Assembly (NCBI GenBank): GCA_964479435.1
Contig: CAYZME010000081.1
Span: 1 to 7,983 of the forward strand
Source of the DNA: JAAYKS01 sp964479435
GTDB lineage: Bacteria; Bacillota; Clostridia; Saccharofermentanales; UBA5734
Direction: 5' to 3'
DNA: 7,983 bases
Both the position numbers and the translations under genes were made by a program. The notes under the pieces were generated by a model. That model saw only the letters and a program-made list of their open reading frames with translations, searched no databases and had not been told where the DNA came from. Positions 1-5,639 of this stretch are shown in pieces. Within the stretch, counting starts at the first letter, position 1. Every line of letters starts with the position of its first letter.

Positions 1-322
1 CGTCTAGTGGTGTCATTTCACCATAAACGCCTGGATCTGCAGTGTACGTTATGAGTATATAGTCTCTATTAGCATTTGATATCAAAGTACCGGCTACAAT
101 AACTACTTTACTAGTATTGTGATTCCAATACATTGCAGCGTTTGATGTAATAAATTCATAGCCGTAAGTTGAAACGGATGAATGACCATAATAGATATAT
201 GAAGTATAATTTGTTCCACTGTATTCAAAGTCTCGAGTTCCACTAAATACATTAGCAAACACACCTGATAAGGCCAAAACAATTACTATCACTATTAATA
301 CTATTGCAATTTTTCTTTTCAT
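1..322 (-). CDS. Secreted hypothetical protein with N-terminal signal peptide, 3' end outside window
   Basis: The frame stays open from an ATG at 322-320 to the left edge, giving 107 residues of an incomplete protein. It starts MKRK, followed by a hydrophobic run (about residues 5-18) and then SGVFA-N, which looks like a signal peptidase I site after residue 23. The mature part is rich in Tyr, Ser, Thr and Asn (for example SYIYYGHSSVSTYGYEF), typical of an extracellular protein, with no motif I recognise. The start is well supported: AGGGGAGG lies 5 nt upstream of the ATG, and a consensus promoter lies further upstream. It is AT-rich, unlike the his genes. I cannot name a function. Export is inferred from the signal peptide. 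Confidence 0.8.
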   Translation of the reverse strand, partial: MKRKIAIVLIVIVIVLALSGVFANVFSGTRDFEYSGTNYTSYIYYGHSSVSTYGYEFITSNAAMYWNHNTSKVVIVAGTLISNANRDYILITYTADPGVYGEMTPLD

Positions 323-378
323 GAACGCCTCCCCTCTTGAATGTTTCAACAAACCCTTTAATCTGTGTCCATAATCTA

Positions 379-407
379 TTTATACTGCTTGACACATCAA
401 ATGTCAA
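379..407 (-). promoter_or_regulatory. Sigma-70/sigma-A promoter of the secreted protein gene
   Basis: On the minus strand, TTGACA (407-402) is followed by exactly 17 nt and then TATAAA (384-379). This is a near-consensus housekeeping promoter, about 57 bp upstream of the start codon at 322. It is the strongest promoter-like sequence seen in the left half. Confidence 0.8.
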
Positions 408-408
408 G
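388..408. promoter_or_regulatory. Candidate operator: inverted repeat over the -35 box
   Basis: CTTGACA (388-394) and TGTCAAG (402-408) form a perfect 7-bp inverted repeat with a 7-nt spacer. One arm contains the whole -35 hexamer of the promoter described above and the other fills most of the spacer. A dimeric regulator bound here would block or shape polymerase entry. The repeat is seen directly; regulation is inferred, and part of the symmetry could be chance. Confidence 0.35.
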
Positions 409-618
409 ATAGATTTTGTGGACTTTGTGCATTTTCAGCGATATCAAACAGTTAATTTTGTGCGTAATCTAGAATGCATTTCACAATAGGGGTCTATTAT
501 AATAATTTTTATAGTAAAATAGTATTAATAATTTATAAATCGAAGTGTTAACGTATATTTGAAATTATAATAATAATCATATATAGGCTTAGAATGCATC
601 ACGCCTAAGAATATCTTC
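409..618. other. AT-rich intergenic stretch without recognisable gene
   Basis: Between the divergent secreted-protein promoter and the IS6-like fragment the DNA is very AT-rich and has no convincing coding frame. The only structure noted is the 10-mer TAGAATGCAT at 470-479 and again at 590-599, followed by similar bases. No IS6 terminal inverted repeat could be recognised just upstream of the fragment at 619. Confidence 0.5.
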
Positions 619-870
619 ATGTGGAAACAATTTCAACCAGAACTCATCCTACTGTGTGCCCGCTGGTGTCTGAAGTATCCCCTGACATATCGCAATCGGG
701 TGGAGATGATGGCTGAACGCGGTCTATCTGTTTTAAGCACAAGCATCATGCGTTGGGTTATCCAATCCTCACCAATCCCGGATCAGAGAGTGCGCGAACA
801 TCTGAAAATAACCAATGACTCACGGCGGTTGGACGAAACCTATCGGAAGATCAAGGGCGTCAACCTGTAA
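619..870 (+). pseudogene. IS6-like (IS26 family) transposase, N-terminal fragment
   Basis: The 83-residue frame matches the N-terminal part of IS6-family DDE transposases as I know them: FQPELILLCARWCLKYPLTY, then MMAERGLSV, then a helix-turn-helix-like TSIMRWV, then HLKITNDSRRLDETYRKIKG. The Asp of DET (residue 72) fits the first catalytic Asp of the DDE triad. Complete members are roughly 230 residues, so about two thirds is missing, including the second Asp and the Glu. Similarity stops at KIKG (about position 859), and the stop at 868-870 probably lies in foreign DNA, the end of the neighbouring IS3-like remnant. The fragment cannot be an active transposase. Confidence 0.8.
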
Positions 871-892
871 TGCCCCCGATTGTCAAGACATG
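866..892. repeat. Possible outer end (terminal inverted repeat) of the IS3-like element
   Basis: The segment starts TG, has a CCCCC run and continues ATTGTCAAGACA, which resembles the ends of many IS3-family elements. It sits exactly where IS6 similarity ends and about 40 nt beyond the stop codon of the IS3-like transposase, where an element end would be expected. No matching inverted copy is visible on the other side, which appears deleted. Tentative. Confidence 0.35.
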
Positions 893-930
893 AAATCAGG
901 ATGACAAGTATTTCCTTGCTCTGGGTATTC

Positions 931-1412
931 TCAACCCATTTGCGTGAGTGGTTGATCGAGATAACGGATTGCTGGTACGAATCCATCTAGCGAGGAGTGT
1001 GGCCAAACTTGGTTGTAGTGCGGCATGTAGGCATTCAACATGGTCCGTAATTCTCGAGGCGTACCGATTTCTTCCACATAGATCCATTTATATTTCAATA
1101 TGCGAAAAGTCGTTCCGCCCGGGCGTTGTCCCGACATGGTCCCTTGCCGTCCATGCTTATTTTGACTCCGTGTTCTTCCAATAAGGCGATATAGTCCGGA
1201 TTGGTGAAATGTCCGTCCTGATCGCTGTTGATGATCTCCGGTCTTTTCCGTTCCAGCGCCCGTCTCAAGCACCGGAGTACAAATCCCTTCTCCAGTGTGC
1301 TGGACAGTTTATAGTCCACGATGTACCGGCTGTTCCAGGGAAAGTAAGAAAGGCTGATTCGGATTTTTCGATAGCCTGAAGGCCTGAGGTATAGAACAAT
1401 GGCGCTCACCAT
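931..1412 (-). pseudogene. IS3-family transposase (OrfB, integrase core), truncated and frameshifted
   Basis: Two overlapping minus-strand frames together make the C-terminal part of an IS3-family rve-type transposase. The upstream frame (1412 down to 1095) reads PWNSRYIVDYKLSSTLEKGF, later INSDQDGHFTNPDY (second catalytic Asp), then KISMDGKGPCRDNARAERLF (catalytic Glu in AER). The frame then breaks at a TTTT run (1105-1108), and similarity continues in the other frame with RILKYKWIYVEEIGTPREL, YMPHYN and PHSSLDGFVPA to the stop at 931. One extra T would restore the reading. The N-terminus is absent, and the first Asp motif (normally like DITYI) has decayed to AIVLYL. OrfA is not visible. This is an inactive remnant. 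Confidence 0.8.
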
Positions 1413-1461
1413 GTGACCTGCTCTCTGAAATCATGGTCCGCTTTGTATGCGCGAATCATGC

Positions 1462-2331
1462 TTATTTTTCTACAATATTATCCGTCTGAGCACAAGTGAT
1501 GAATACAGAATCAATTAGCCGATATGTCGTTTTTGCGTCCGATGTGAGTGCGAGGCCGTCGTGTATGATCTCATATATCGCAGGATCCGTTTGAAGATAT
1601 GTTTGGAACGACGGAGATACTTGCTCCAAAAGGCGACCGAGAAGAATTAATGTCCCTAACGGCATAATATAGGCAGCTTCTGCATGTTTTGTGTTTTCAA
1701 TTACTAATGATATCATAATAGATTTTTCCAAAAATGTCATTTTATTAAGAATTTCATAATTAGATATCAATAATTCTATCATAATAAATGTCAACGAATA
1801 TACCCATGCATTATCTTTCATCGATTGAATATTTATACTGCTGTATAATCGTATCAGTTCACGAGCTGAGTCCTCTCTGCTCAAGAGTTCTATGTAACCA
1901 TTAAATTTATTTAATCTGCCTTCTAAACCCACCATCAAGTATGGAGCGTGGTTTATAAAGTCGTTCGAATATGGATAGTTAATAATAGTTTCGATCAACC
2001 CATATGTGGTCATTTGCTTAAGTAAATTGTCCGGTATCTGCAACAATGACGATCGGTTGGCTCCTGCTGCTTCCCATTCCTTCGGTGTTCTTCTCGGGTC
2101 AATCGGAAAAATATAAGCATCTGCCGCCGGTACGTGCCAATCCCCGTTTGAACCATCCACTGGAGAATGGATCAGAATTACAGTCGGCGTAGGCGAAGTA
2201 GTTGCTTCCGAAGTTATCATTTGGGGTTGAGTATCCATGTTGGGATTGCCAGGAAGATTGCATCCACTCAATACAATCGTCAAGGTAGTTGCATATATAA
2301 TAATTCTTAAGATTTTATTTATTGATTTTAT
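1462..2331 (-). CDS. Putative lipoprotein of unknown function; start codon position reads ATA
   Basis: An open frame of about 289 codons ends with TAA at 1464-1462. The strict frame from a TTG at 2283 starts only 8 residues before the lipobox Cys, too short to work as a signal. In-frame sequence upstream adds KSINKILRIIIYATTLTIVLSGC: positively charged residues, a hydrophobic core and an LSGC lipobox, a classical lipoprotein signal. The codon just before it, at 2331-2329, is ATA with AAAAGG 6 nt upstream, so the original start looks like ATG changed to ATA. After a Thr/Pro/Ser-rich linker the mature part is mixed helical with QIPDNLLKQMTTYGLIETII and NYPYSNDFINHAP. From memory this resembles a family of uncharacterised exported bacterial proteins, but I cannot assign a role. 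It may be expressed poorly from ATA or TTG, or be a pseudogene. Confidence 0.65.
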   Translation of the reverse strand: MKSINKILRIIIYATTLTIVLSGCNLPGNPNMDTQPQMITSEATTSPTPTVILIHSPVDGSNGDWHVPAADAYIFPIDPRRTPKEWEAAGANRSSLLQIPDNLLKQMTTYGLIETIINYPYSNDFINHAPYLMVGLEGRLNKFNGYIELLSREDSARELIRLYSSINIQSMKDNAWVYSLTFIMIELLISNYEILNKMTFLEKSIMISLVIENTKHAEAAYIMPLGTLILLGRLLEQVSPSFQTYLQTDPAIYEIIHDGLALTSDAKTTYRLIDSVFITCAQTDNIVEK

Positions 2332-2613
2332 ATTATACCTTTTATTATATTATATTGAATAACTCGCCATAGAGCACCAGCATCCCGAATCCTTCTCTGC
2401 GTACCCTCCATGTCTCCAAAACCTGTTTACACCTACTTATGATGCCTCGTATAATATCAATTTAATAATAGCACAAAAGTCTTCCTGGCGATAATGCCTA
2501 CGCATTTTCGTGCTATGTCACAATTTTCGCACACAGCTTATGTGCGTTATGCCAGGCCGCGTTAGCATGTAATATTATATTAGAATAAAATTATAAAGGA
2601 AAGCTATGTATCA
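2332..2613. other. Intergenic stretch with several nested inverted repeats
   Basis: No coding frame is evident between the two exported-protein genes. It contains the inverted-repeat cluster listed separately at 2468-2556 and, closer to the lipoprotein gene, an AT-rich segment where its promoter should lie. A weak minus-strand candidate (TTGTGC, 17 nt, TATACG) is visible around 2445-2475, but I would not call it a promoter. Confidence 0.4.
2468..2556. repeat. Cluster of nested inverted repeats (hairpin-forming)
   Basis: Three pairs of arms are seen. ATAGCAC (2468-2474) pairs with GTGCTAT (2510-2516), extendable inward with one mismatch. CGCACA (2528-2533) pairs with TGTGCG (2541-2546) across 7 nt. 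CCTGGC plus ATAA (2484-2494) pairs with TTATGCCAGG (2547-2556), with one bulged base. ATTTTCG also occurs twice in the same direction (2504-2510 and 2523-2529). No T-run follows, so it is not an ordinary terminator. It could be a decayed mobile-element end, a recombination site or a regulatory structure. Confidence 0.5.
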
Positions 2614-3008
2614 TCATATCGGATATTTCTCAAAATAGGCTGCTTCTGCCTCCGGCACAAGCATCAAAGCAGGATGCAAAGGACTATGGGGATCACTATA
2701 TTTCTTTAGCCACATAGACATTGTCAATTGCGCTCCACCATTTACAACAGGACCGGGGCTCCGTAAAACGGGGCAAATATATACTCTTGCCTGTCTGAAT
2801 CCCATTCAATGTGAGCAGAGTCATCATATTCATCAAGATCCGGGTTGTATTTTGCTGTATCTGGCATCTGAGACAGAATCTCCAGATCTCCAGTTTTTAG
2901 TGTCACTAAACCGGTGGAGCTCTCTTCGTTTGCTTTTGGATAGTAGGGATTACAAGCTGTTGAGAGGGAGCGTGGAATTATAATTATTATAAAAATATTA
3001 TATTTTAT
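2614..3008 (-). pseudogene. Frameshifted gene for a small exported (possibly lipo-) protein
   Basis: Two minus-strand frames join into one protein of about 130 residues. The upstream frame is open from about 3008 and reads an isoleucine-rich hydrophobic segment, then LSTAC-N (Cys at 2954-2952, a weak lipobox). It continues through GDLEILSQMPDTAKYNPDLD and SAHIEWDSDRQEYIFAPFYGAP to a stop at 2744-2742. The downstream frame, shifted by one base near 2745-2760, continues naturally as VVNGGAQLTMSMWLKKYSDP and EAEAAYFEKYPI, ending in tandem TGA stops (2616-2611). The acidic, well-behaved residues in both parts argue for a real ancestral gene. No ATG, GTG or TTG fits the N-terminus; the codon before KYNIF is ATA. 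I do not recognise a family. A sequencing error at the C-rich junction is the main alternative to a true frameshift. Confidence 0.6.
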
Positions 3009-3086
3009 AATTTAATTAATAATTTTTATACTAGAAAATTATCTTTAATATATGACAATCGATTAGATCCACTGAGTCTCACAAAT

Positions 3087-3107
3087 GGTTGCATCCGCGT
3101 TGCAACC
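3087..3107. repeat. Short perfect inverted repeat
   Basis: GGTTGCA (3087-3093) and TGCAACC (3101-3107) are separated by 7 nt. On the minus strand it lies downstream of the tRNA terminator and is followed by ATTTG, so it may be a weak second terminator. It could also be a remnant at the junction between GC-rich and AT-rich DNA. Confidence 0.4.
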
Positions 3108-3139
3108 GGCGAGAAAAGCACGATCGTTTCGAAGCAATG

Positions 3140-3174
3140 AAAAACCCCCGCAGGCGCAAGCCACAGGGGTTTTC
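3140..3174 (-). terminator. Rho-independent terminator after tRNA-Gln and the his operon
   Basis: On the minus strand AAAACCCC, an inner GGC-TTGC-GCC hairpin, and GGGGGTTTTT form a strong stem followed by T residues, starting 6 nt past the CCA of the tRNA. The A-tract and T-tract are symmetrical, so it could also end transcripts on the plus strand. No other terminator is seen between hisE and the tRNA, so it probably serves both. Confidence 0.85.
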
Positions 3175-3179
3175 GTCAT

Positions 3180-3253
3180 TGGCTGCCGGACTAGGATTTG
3201 AACCCAGACAGACTGATCCAGAGTCAGTAGTGCTACCATTACACAATCCGGCA
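3180..3253 (-). tRNA. tRNA-Gln (anticodon CTG)
   Basis: The 74-nt minus-strand sequence folds as a cloverleaf. Acceptor arms are TGCCGGA and TCCGGCA. The D arm contains AATGGTAG. The anticodon stem ACTGA/TCAGT encloses the loop CTCTGGA with anticodon CTG, reading CAG codons. The T arm is CTGGG/CCTAG with loop TTCAAAT. A G discriminator and an encoded CCA end at 3180. It has its own promoter upstream and lies 108 nt after hisE. Its 3' end faces the AT-rich mosaic, and tRNA 3' ends are common integration targets. Confidence 0.95.
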
Positions 3254-3268
3254 CCGCCAGTGAGAGGA

Positions 3269-3297
3269 ATTATATCACCCGCCCTCTACCCGCGCAA
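3269..3297 (-). promoter_or_regulatory. Promoter of tRNA-Gln with extended -10
   Basis: On the minus strand, TTGCGC (3297-3292), 17 nt, then a perfect TATAAT (3274-3269) preceded by TGA, which gives the TGn extended -10. Transcription would start close to 3262, leaving a short leader before the tRNA 5' end at 3253. This lets the tRNA be made independently of the his operon. Confidence 0.75.
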
Positions 3298-3361
3298 GCC
3301 GAATTCAGCCGCGGAATTCCGCCGTTCCTTTCCCCTGCCAAATACCTGGTATCCGGTTGCG

Positions 3362-3649
3362 TCAGCGACGGGTGCGCAATTCATCGTGGACTTCGTCCAG
3401 ACTGATCCCCTGGTTGACCATCAAAACTTCCAGATGGTAAATGAGGTCGCTGATTTCATAGATCAGCTCACTGCGCGAGTTGTTTTTGGCGGCAATGATC
3501 ACCTCGGAGGCCTCCTCGCCGACCTTTTTGCAGATCCTGTCCAACCCCTTGCTAAAAAGATAATTGGTATAGGACCCTTCTTTTGGATGGGTTTTGCGCT
3601 CGACAATCACCGCGTAGACTTCGTCCATGATCTCGCCGATTCTGCTCAT
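3362..3649 (-). CDS. hisE: Phosphoribosyl-ATP pyrophosphatase (HisE)
   Basis: HisE hydrolyses phosphoribosyl-ATP to phosphoribosyl-AMP and pyrophosphate, the second step of histidine synthesis, in the cytoplasm. The 95-residue protein has the helical MazG-like fold signature: KEGSYTNYLF (24-32), GEEASEVIIAAKN (44-56, metal-binding Glu at 45, 46 and 49) and EISDLIYHLEVLM (65-77, Glu65 and Asp68). Length is normal for a free-standing HisE; here hisI and hisE are separate genes, not the fusion found in enterics. The start is fixed by GGAGG at 3660-3656, 6 nt before the ATG. A 65-nt gap with a hairpin separates it from hisI. It is the last protein gene of the operon. Confidence 0.95.
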   Translation of the reverse strand: MSRIGEIMDEVYAVIVERKTHPKEGSYTNYLFSKGLDRICKKVGEEASEVIIAAKNNSRSELIYEISDLIYHLEVLMVNQGISLDEVHDELRTRR

Positions 3650-3685
3650 ATCACACCTCCCATGCCTTTTTCCCTTTTATTATAG

Positions 3686-3719
3686 CCTGACCGGCGCTGT
3701 TATGCGGCTTCCAGTCAGG
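3686..3719 (-). repeat. Hairpin between hisI and hisE, followed by TATAAT
   Basis: CCTGACTGG (3719-3711), which contains the hisI stop codon, pairs with CCGGTCAGG (3694-3686) with one G-T wobble; an inner CGC/GCG pair is possible. A T-run does not follow, so it is unlikely to stop transcription fully and may protect or process the mRNA. TATAAT comes directly after the stem (3683-3678), but no good -35 box is placed for it, so an internal hisE promoter is only a weak possibility. Confidence 0.5.
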
Positions 3720-4098
3720 ACAATGCCGATAATTCACGATAAAAACAACTGTGATGCCCGGTATGGCAAGCAGCCCCTTCCTGCCGTACATAAAACACCA
3801 GCGCGTCCGCGTCACAATCCACCCGCGCCGACTGTACGTGCTGGTAATGCCCGGAGGTCTCACCCTTTTGCCACAACCTACCGCGGCTACGGCTGTGATA
3901 ATGCATCCGCCCGGTATCCAATGTTTTGCCAAAGGCGATTTCGTCCATATAGGCCAACATCAGCGGCGCGCCATCGGCCGCATCCAGTACGATGGCGCTT
4001 ACCAGACCGGCGGCGTCTTTTTTCAGCGCCCGCCACAGGCGCTCCCGGTCCAGTGGCGCATATTGTGCCACAAACGCCTTTTCCGCCCCCACGTTCAT
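3715..4098 (-). CDS. hisI: Phosphoribosyl-AMP cyclohydrolase (HisI)
   Basis: HisI opens the adenine ring of phosphoribosyl-AMP to give ProFAR, the third step of histidine synthesis. The 127-residue protein shows the family core: LMLAYMDEIAFGKTL (47-60), MHYHSRSRGRLWQKGETSGH (65-84), DCDADAL (94-100) and EGAACHTGHHSCFY (107-120). Cys95, Cys111 and Cys118 have the spacing of the Zn ligands of this family, and Asp94, Asp96 and Asp98 form the metal-binding acidic cluster. Its ATG overlaps the TGA of hisF (ATGA), which indicates translational coupling. The family usually has about 110-130 residues, so it is complete. Unlike many enteric proteins it lacks a fused HisE domain. Confidence 0.95.
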   Translation of the reverse strand: MNVGAEKAFVAQYAPLDRERLWRALKKDAAGLVSAIVLDAADGAPLMLAYMDEIAFGKTLDTGRMHYHSRSRGRLWQKGETSGHYQHVQSARVDCDADALVFYVRQEGAACHTGHHSCFYRELSALS

Positions 4099-4877
4099 TT
4101 GGCCGCCCCCGCCGCGCCCAACGGCCGCACCGCGATGCCCCGCGCGGCCAGAAAGCGCTTGAGCTCGTCGATCGCCACCTCGCCAAAATGGAACAGGCTG
4201 GCGGCCAAGACCGCGTCGGCTTTGCCCTGGACGATGCCGTCGTAAAAATCCTGCATGCTGCCGGCGCCACCCGAGGCGATGACCGGGATGCCGACCGCTT
4301 CGGCCACTTGGCGGGTGATAACCAAGTCATAGCCGTCTTTGGTTCCGTCGCGATCCATGCTGGTCAACAACAGTTCGCCCGCGCCCAACCGTTCAGCGGC
4401 GCGCGCCCATTCCACGGCCGCCTGGCCCGTCGCGCGGGTGCCGCCGGCTGTGTATACTTCATAGGCGGTGTCGCTTTGCCAGCGTACATCGATGGCCACC
4501 ACAATGCGCTGTTTGCCAAAAATTTCCACCGCGCGTTCGACAAGCGTCGGATCCGCGACCGCCGCCGAGTTGAGCGAAACTCTGTCCGCGCCGGCCGCCA
4601 AAACCGCGCGGATGTCGTCGATCGTGCGCATCCCGCCGCCGACGGTCAAAGGGATTTCCAGCTGCGCGGCCACGCGGCGGACCACGTCGAGCGTGGTTCC
4701 GCGCGCCTCGAGTGTCGCGCTGATATCGAGCAGAGCCAGCTCGTCCGCACCGGCGCGGCTGTAGGTTTTTGCCGCTTCCACCGGGTCGCCGGCATCGCGC
4801 AGGGAGGCAAAATGAATCCCTTTGACGACCCGTCCGTCCTTTATGTCGAGGCAGGGGATGATTCTTTTTTCAAGCAT
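4095..4877 (-). CDS. hisF: Imidazole glycerol phosphate synthase, cyclase subunit (HisF)
   Basis: HisF is the (beta-alpha)8-barrel that uses ammonia, normally channelled from HisH, to turn PRFAR into imidazole glycerol phosphate and AICAR. The 260 residues match the family length. Visible are IIPCLDIKDGRVVKG with catalytic Asp11, LRDAGDPVEAA, PLTVGGGMRTIDDI, VVAIDVRW with catalytic Asp130, TSMDRDGTKDGYD and IASGGAGSMQDF. I chose ATG at 4877 because it gives the standard MLEKRIIPCLD start; the frame stays open further upstream but only as antisense-like extension. The start lies inside hisA (37-nt overlap), with GGTGG about 10 nt upstream. The partner hisH is not in the visible part of the operon, so it must be elsewhere or free ammonia must be used. 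Confidence 0.96.
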   Translation of the reverse strand: MLEKRIIPCLDIKDGRVVKGIHFASLRDAGDPVEAAKTYSRAGADELALLDISATLEARGTTLDVVRRVAAQLEIPLTVGGGMRTIDDIRAVLAAGADRVSLNSAAVADPTLVERAVEIFGKQRIVVAIDVRWQSDTAYEVYTAGGTRATGQAAVEWARAAERLGAGELLLTSMDRDGTKDGYDLVITRQVAEAVGIPVIASGGAGSMQDFYDGIVQGKADAVLAASLFHFGEVAIDELKRFLAARGIAVRPLGAAGAAK

Positions 4878-5569
4878 GCGGCCAAATCCACCTTTCCTTC
4901 GTATAATGCTTTGCCGATGATGAGCCCCGCCGCACCGGTCGCGCGCACCGCGTCGATGTCCTGCTCGGAGCCAATGCCACCCGAAGCGATCACCTCCAGA
5001 CCCGTCCGCGCAACCAGATCCGCGGTCTCCCGCAGTGCCGGGCCGGTGAGCATGCCGTCGCGCGCGATATCGGTAAACACGACGGTACGCGCCCCCCACT
5101 CGCGCATACGCAGCGCGAACTCGAGCGCCTGAACACCCCCGCCCCGGGTCCATCCGTCCACGCCGACCTCGCCGTCCCGCGCGTCAATGCCGATCGCGAT
5201 GTGCGCCGGATACGCGGACAGGACAGCGCGTGTGAACGCGGGATCCCGCACAGCGGCCGTTCCCACAATCAAACGCGATACGCCGGCGGCCAACAACTCT
5301 TCGACGTCACGTTGCGAACGGATCCCGCCGCCGGTTTGCACCTGCAATCCGGTGGCGGCGGCCATGCGGGCGATCGACGCCCGGTTGGTCGCCACCCCGG
5401 TGCGCGCGGCATCCAGGTCGACGATGTGAATCCAGCGCGCGCCGGCCTCGCGGAAACTGGCCGCGACCTCCAGCGGATCGTCGGAATAGGCGGTGACCTG
5501 GTCGTAATCGCCCTGCCGCAGCCGCACACAGCGGCCGCCGAGCAGGTCGAGCGCGGGGTATAGGATCAT
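4841..5569 (-). CDS. hisA: ProFAR isomerase (HisA)
   Basis: HisA opens the ribose of ProFAR by an Amadori rearrangement to give PRFAR, just before HisF. The 242-residue barrel has YPALDLLGGRCVRL with catalytic Asp8, HIVDLDAA, VQTGGGIRS, VGTAAVRDP, AIGIDARDGEV with catalytic Asp129, FTDIARDGMLTGP and VIASGGIGSEQD, a complete set. An in-frame extension upstream is possible, but ATG at 5569 gives the canonical N-terminus and has GGGAG 9 nt upstream. It follows purC after a 70-nt gap. Its stop TAA overlaps the HisF codons for residues 12-13, so the last HisA residues are constrained by HisF's catalytic start. Confidence 0.95.
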   Translation of the reverse strand: MILYPALDLLGGRCVRLRQGDYDQVTAYSDDPLEVAASFREAGARWIHIVDLDAARTGVATNRASIARMAAATGLQVQTGGGIRSQRDVEELLAAGVSRLIVGTAAVRDPAFTRAVLSAYPAHIAIGIDARDGEVGVDGWTRGGGVQALEFALRMREWGARTVVFTDIARDGMLTGPALRETADLVARTGLEVIASGGIGSEQDIDAVRATGAAGLIIGKALYEGKVDLAACLKKESSPAST

Positions 5570-5599
5570 TGTCAACAGCTCCCTCTCTCGGTCGCGCGG

Positions 5600-5639
5600 C
5601 CGCGGCACGGTTCACTCTCGGCCGGGGTTTTCGCCGCGG
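5600..5639 (-). repeat. Inverted repeat between purC and hisA
   Basis: On the minus strand CCGCGGC (5639-5633) and GCCGCGG (5606-5600) form a perfect 7-bp GC-only stem around 26 nt, just after the purC stop codon. There is no T-run. It may insulate or stabilise the mRNA between the two genes, or simply reflect GC-rich DNA. Confidence 0.35.

Noticed and set aside
470..599. The repeat TAGAATGCAT at 470-479 and 590-599
   Set aside because: Only two short copies with no matching structure; not enough to call an element end or operator.
896..1184. Small frames on both strands within the IS3-like remnant
   Set aside because: They are shadows of the decayed transposase frames.
500..3030. The 14-mer TAATAATTTTTATA at 500-513 and 3017-3030, near both edges of the mosaic
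   Set aside because: It looked like flanking direct repeats, but it is low-complexity AT DNA where such a match is expected by chance.
3063..3254. A 63-codon minus-strand frame overlapping tRNA-Gln
   Set aside because: It is simply translation of the tRNA and its terminator.
3311..3322. The 12-bp palindrome GCGGAATTCCGC between hisE and tRNA-Gln
   Set aside because: It is short, lies upstream of the tRNA promoter, and is not followed by T residues; no function could be supported.
3089..3685. A 198-codon plus-strand frame across the terminator, tRNA and hisE
   Set aside because: It runs through a tRNA and a terminator and opposite a clear hisE; no protein signature is seen.
3627..5132. A 501-codon open frame on the plus strand opposite hisI, hisF and hisA
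   Set aside because: It is Arg/Pro/Ala-rich antisense translation of GC-rich genes whose catalytic residues are all intact on the minus strand.
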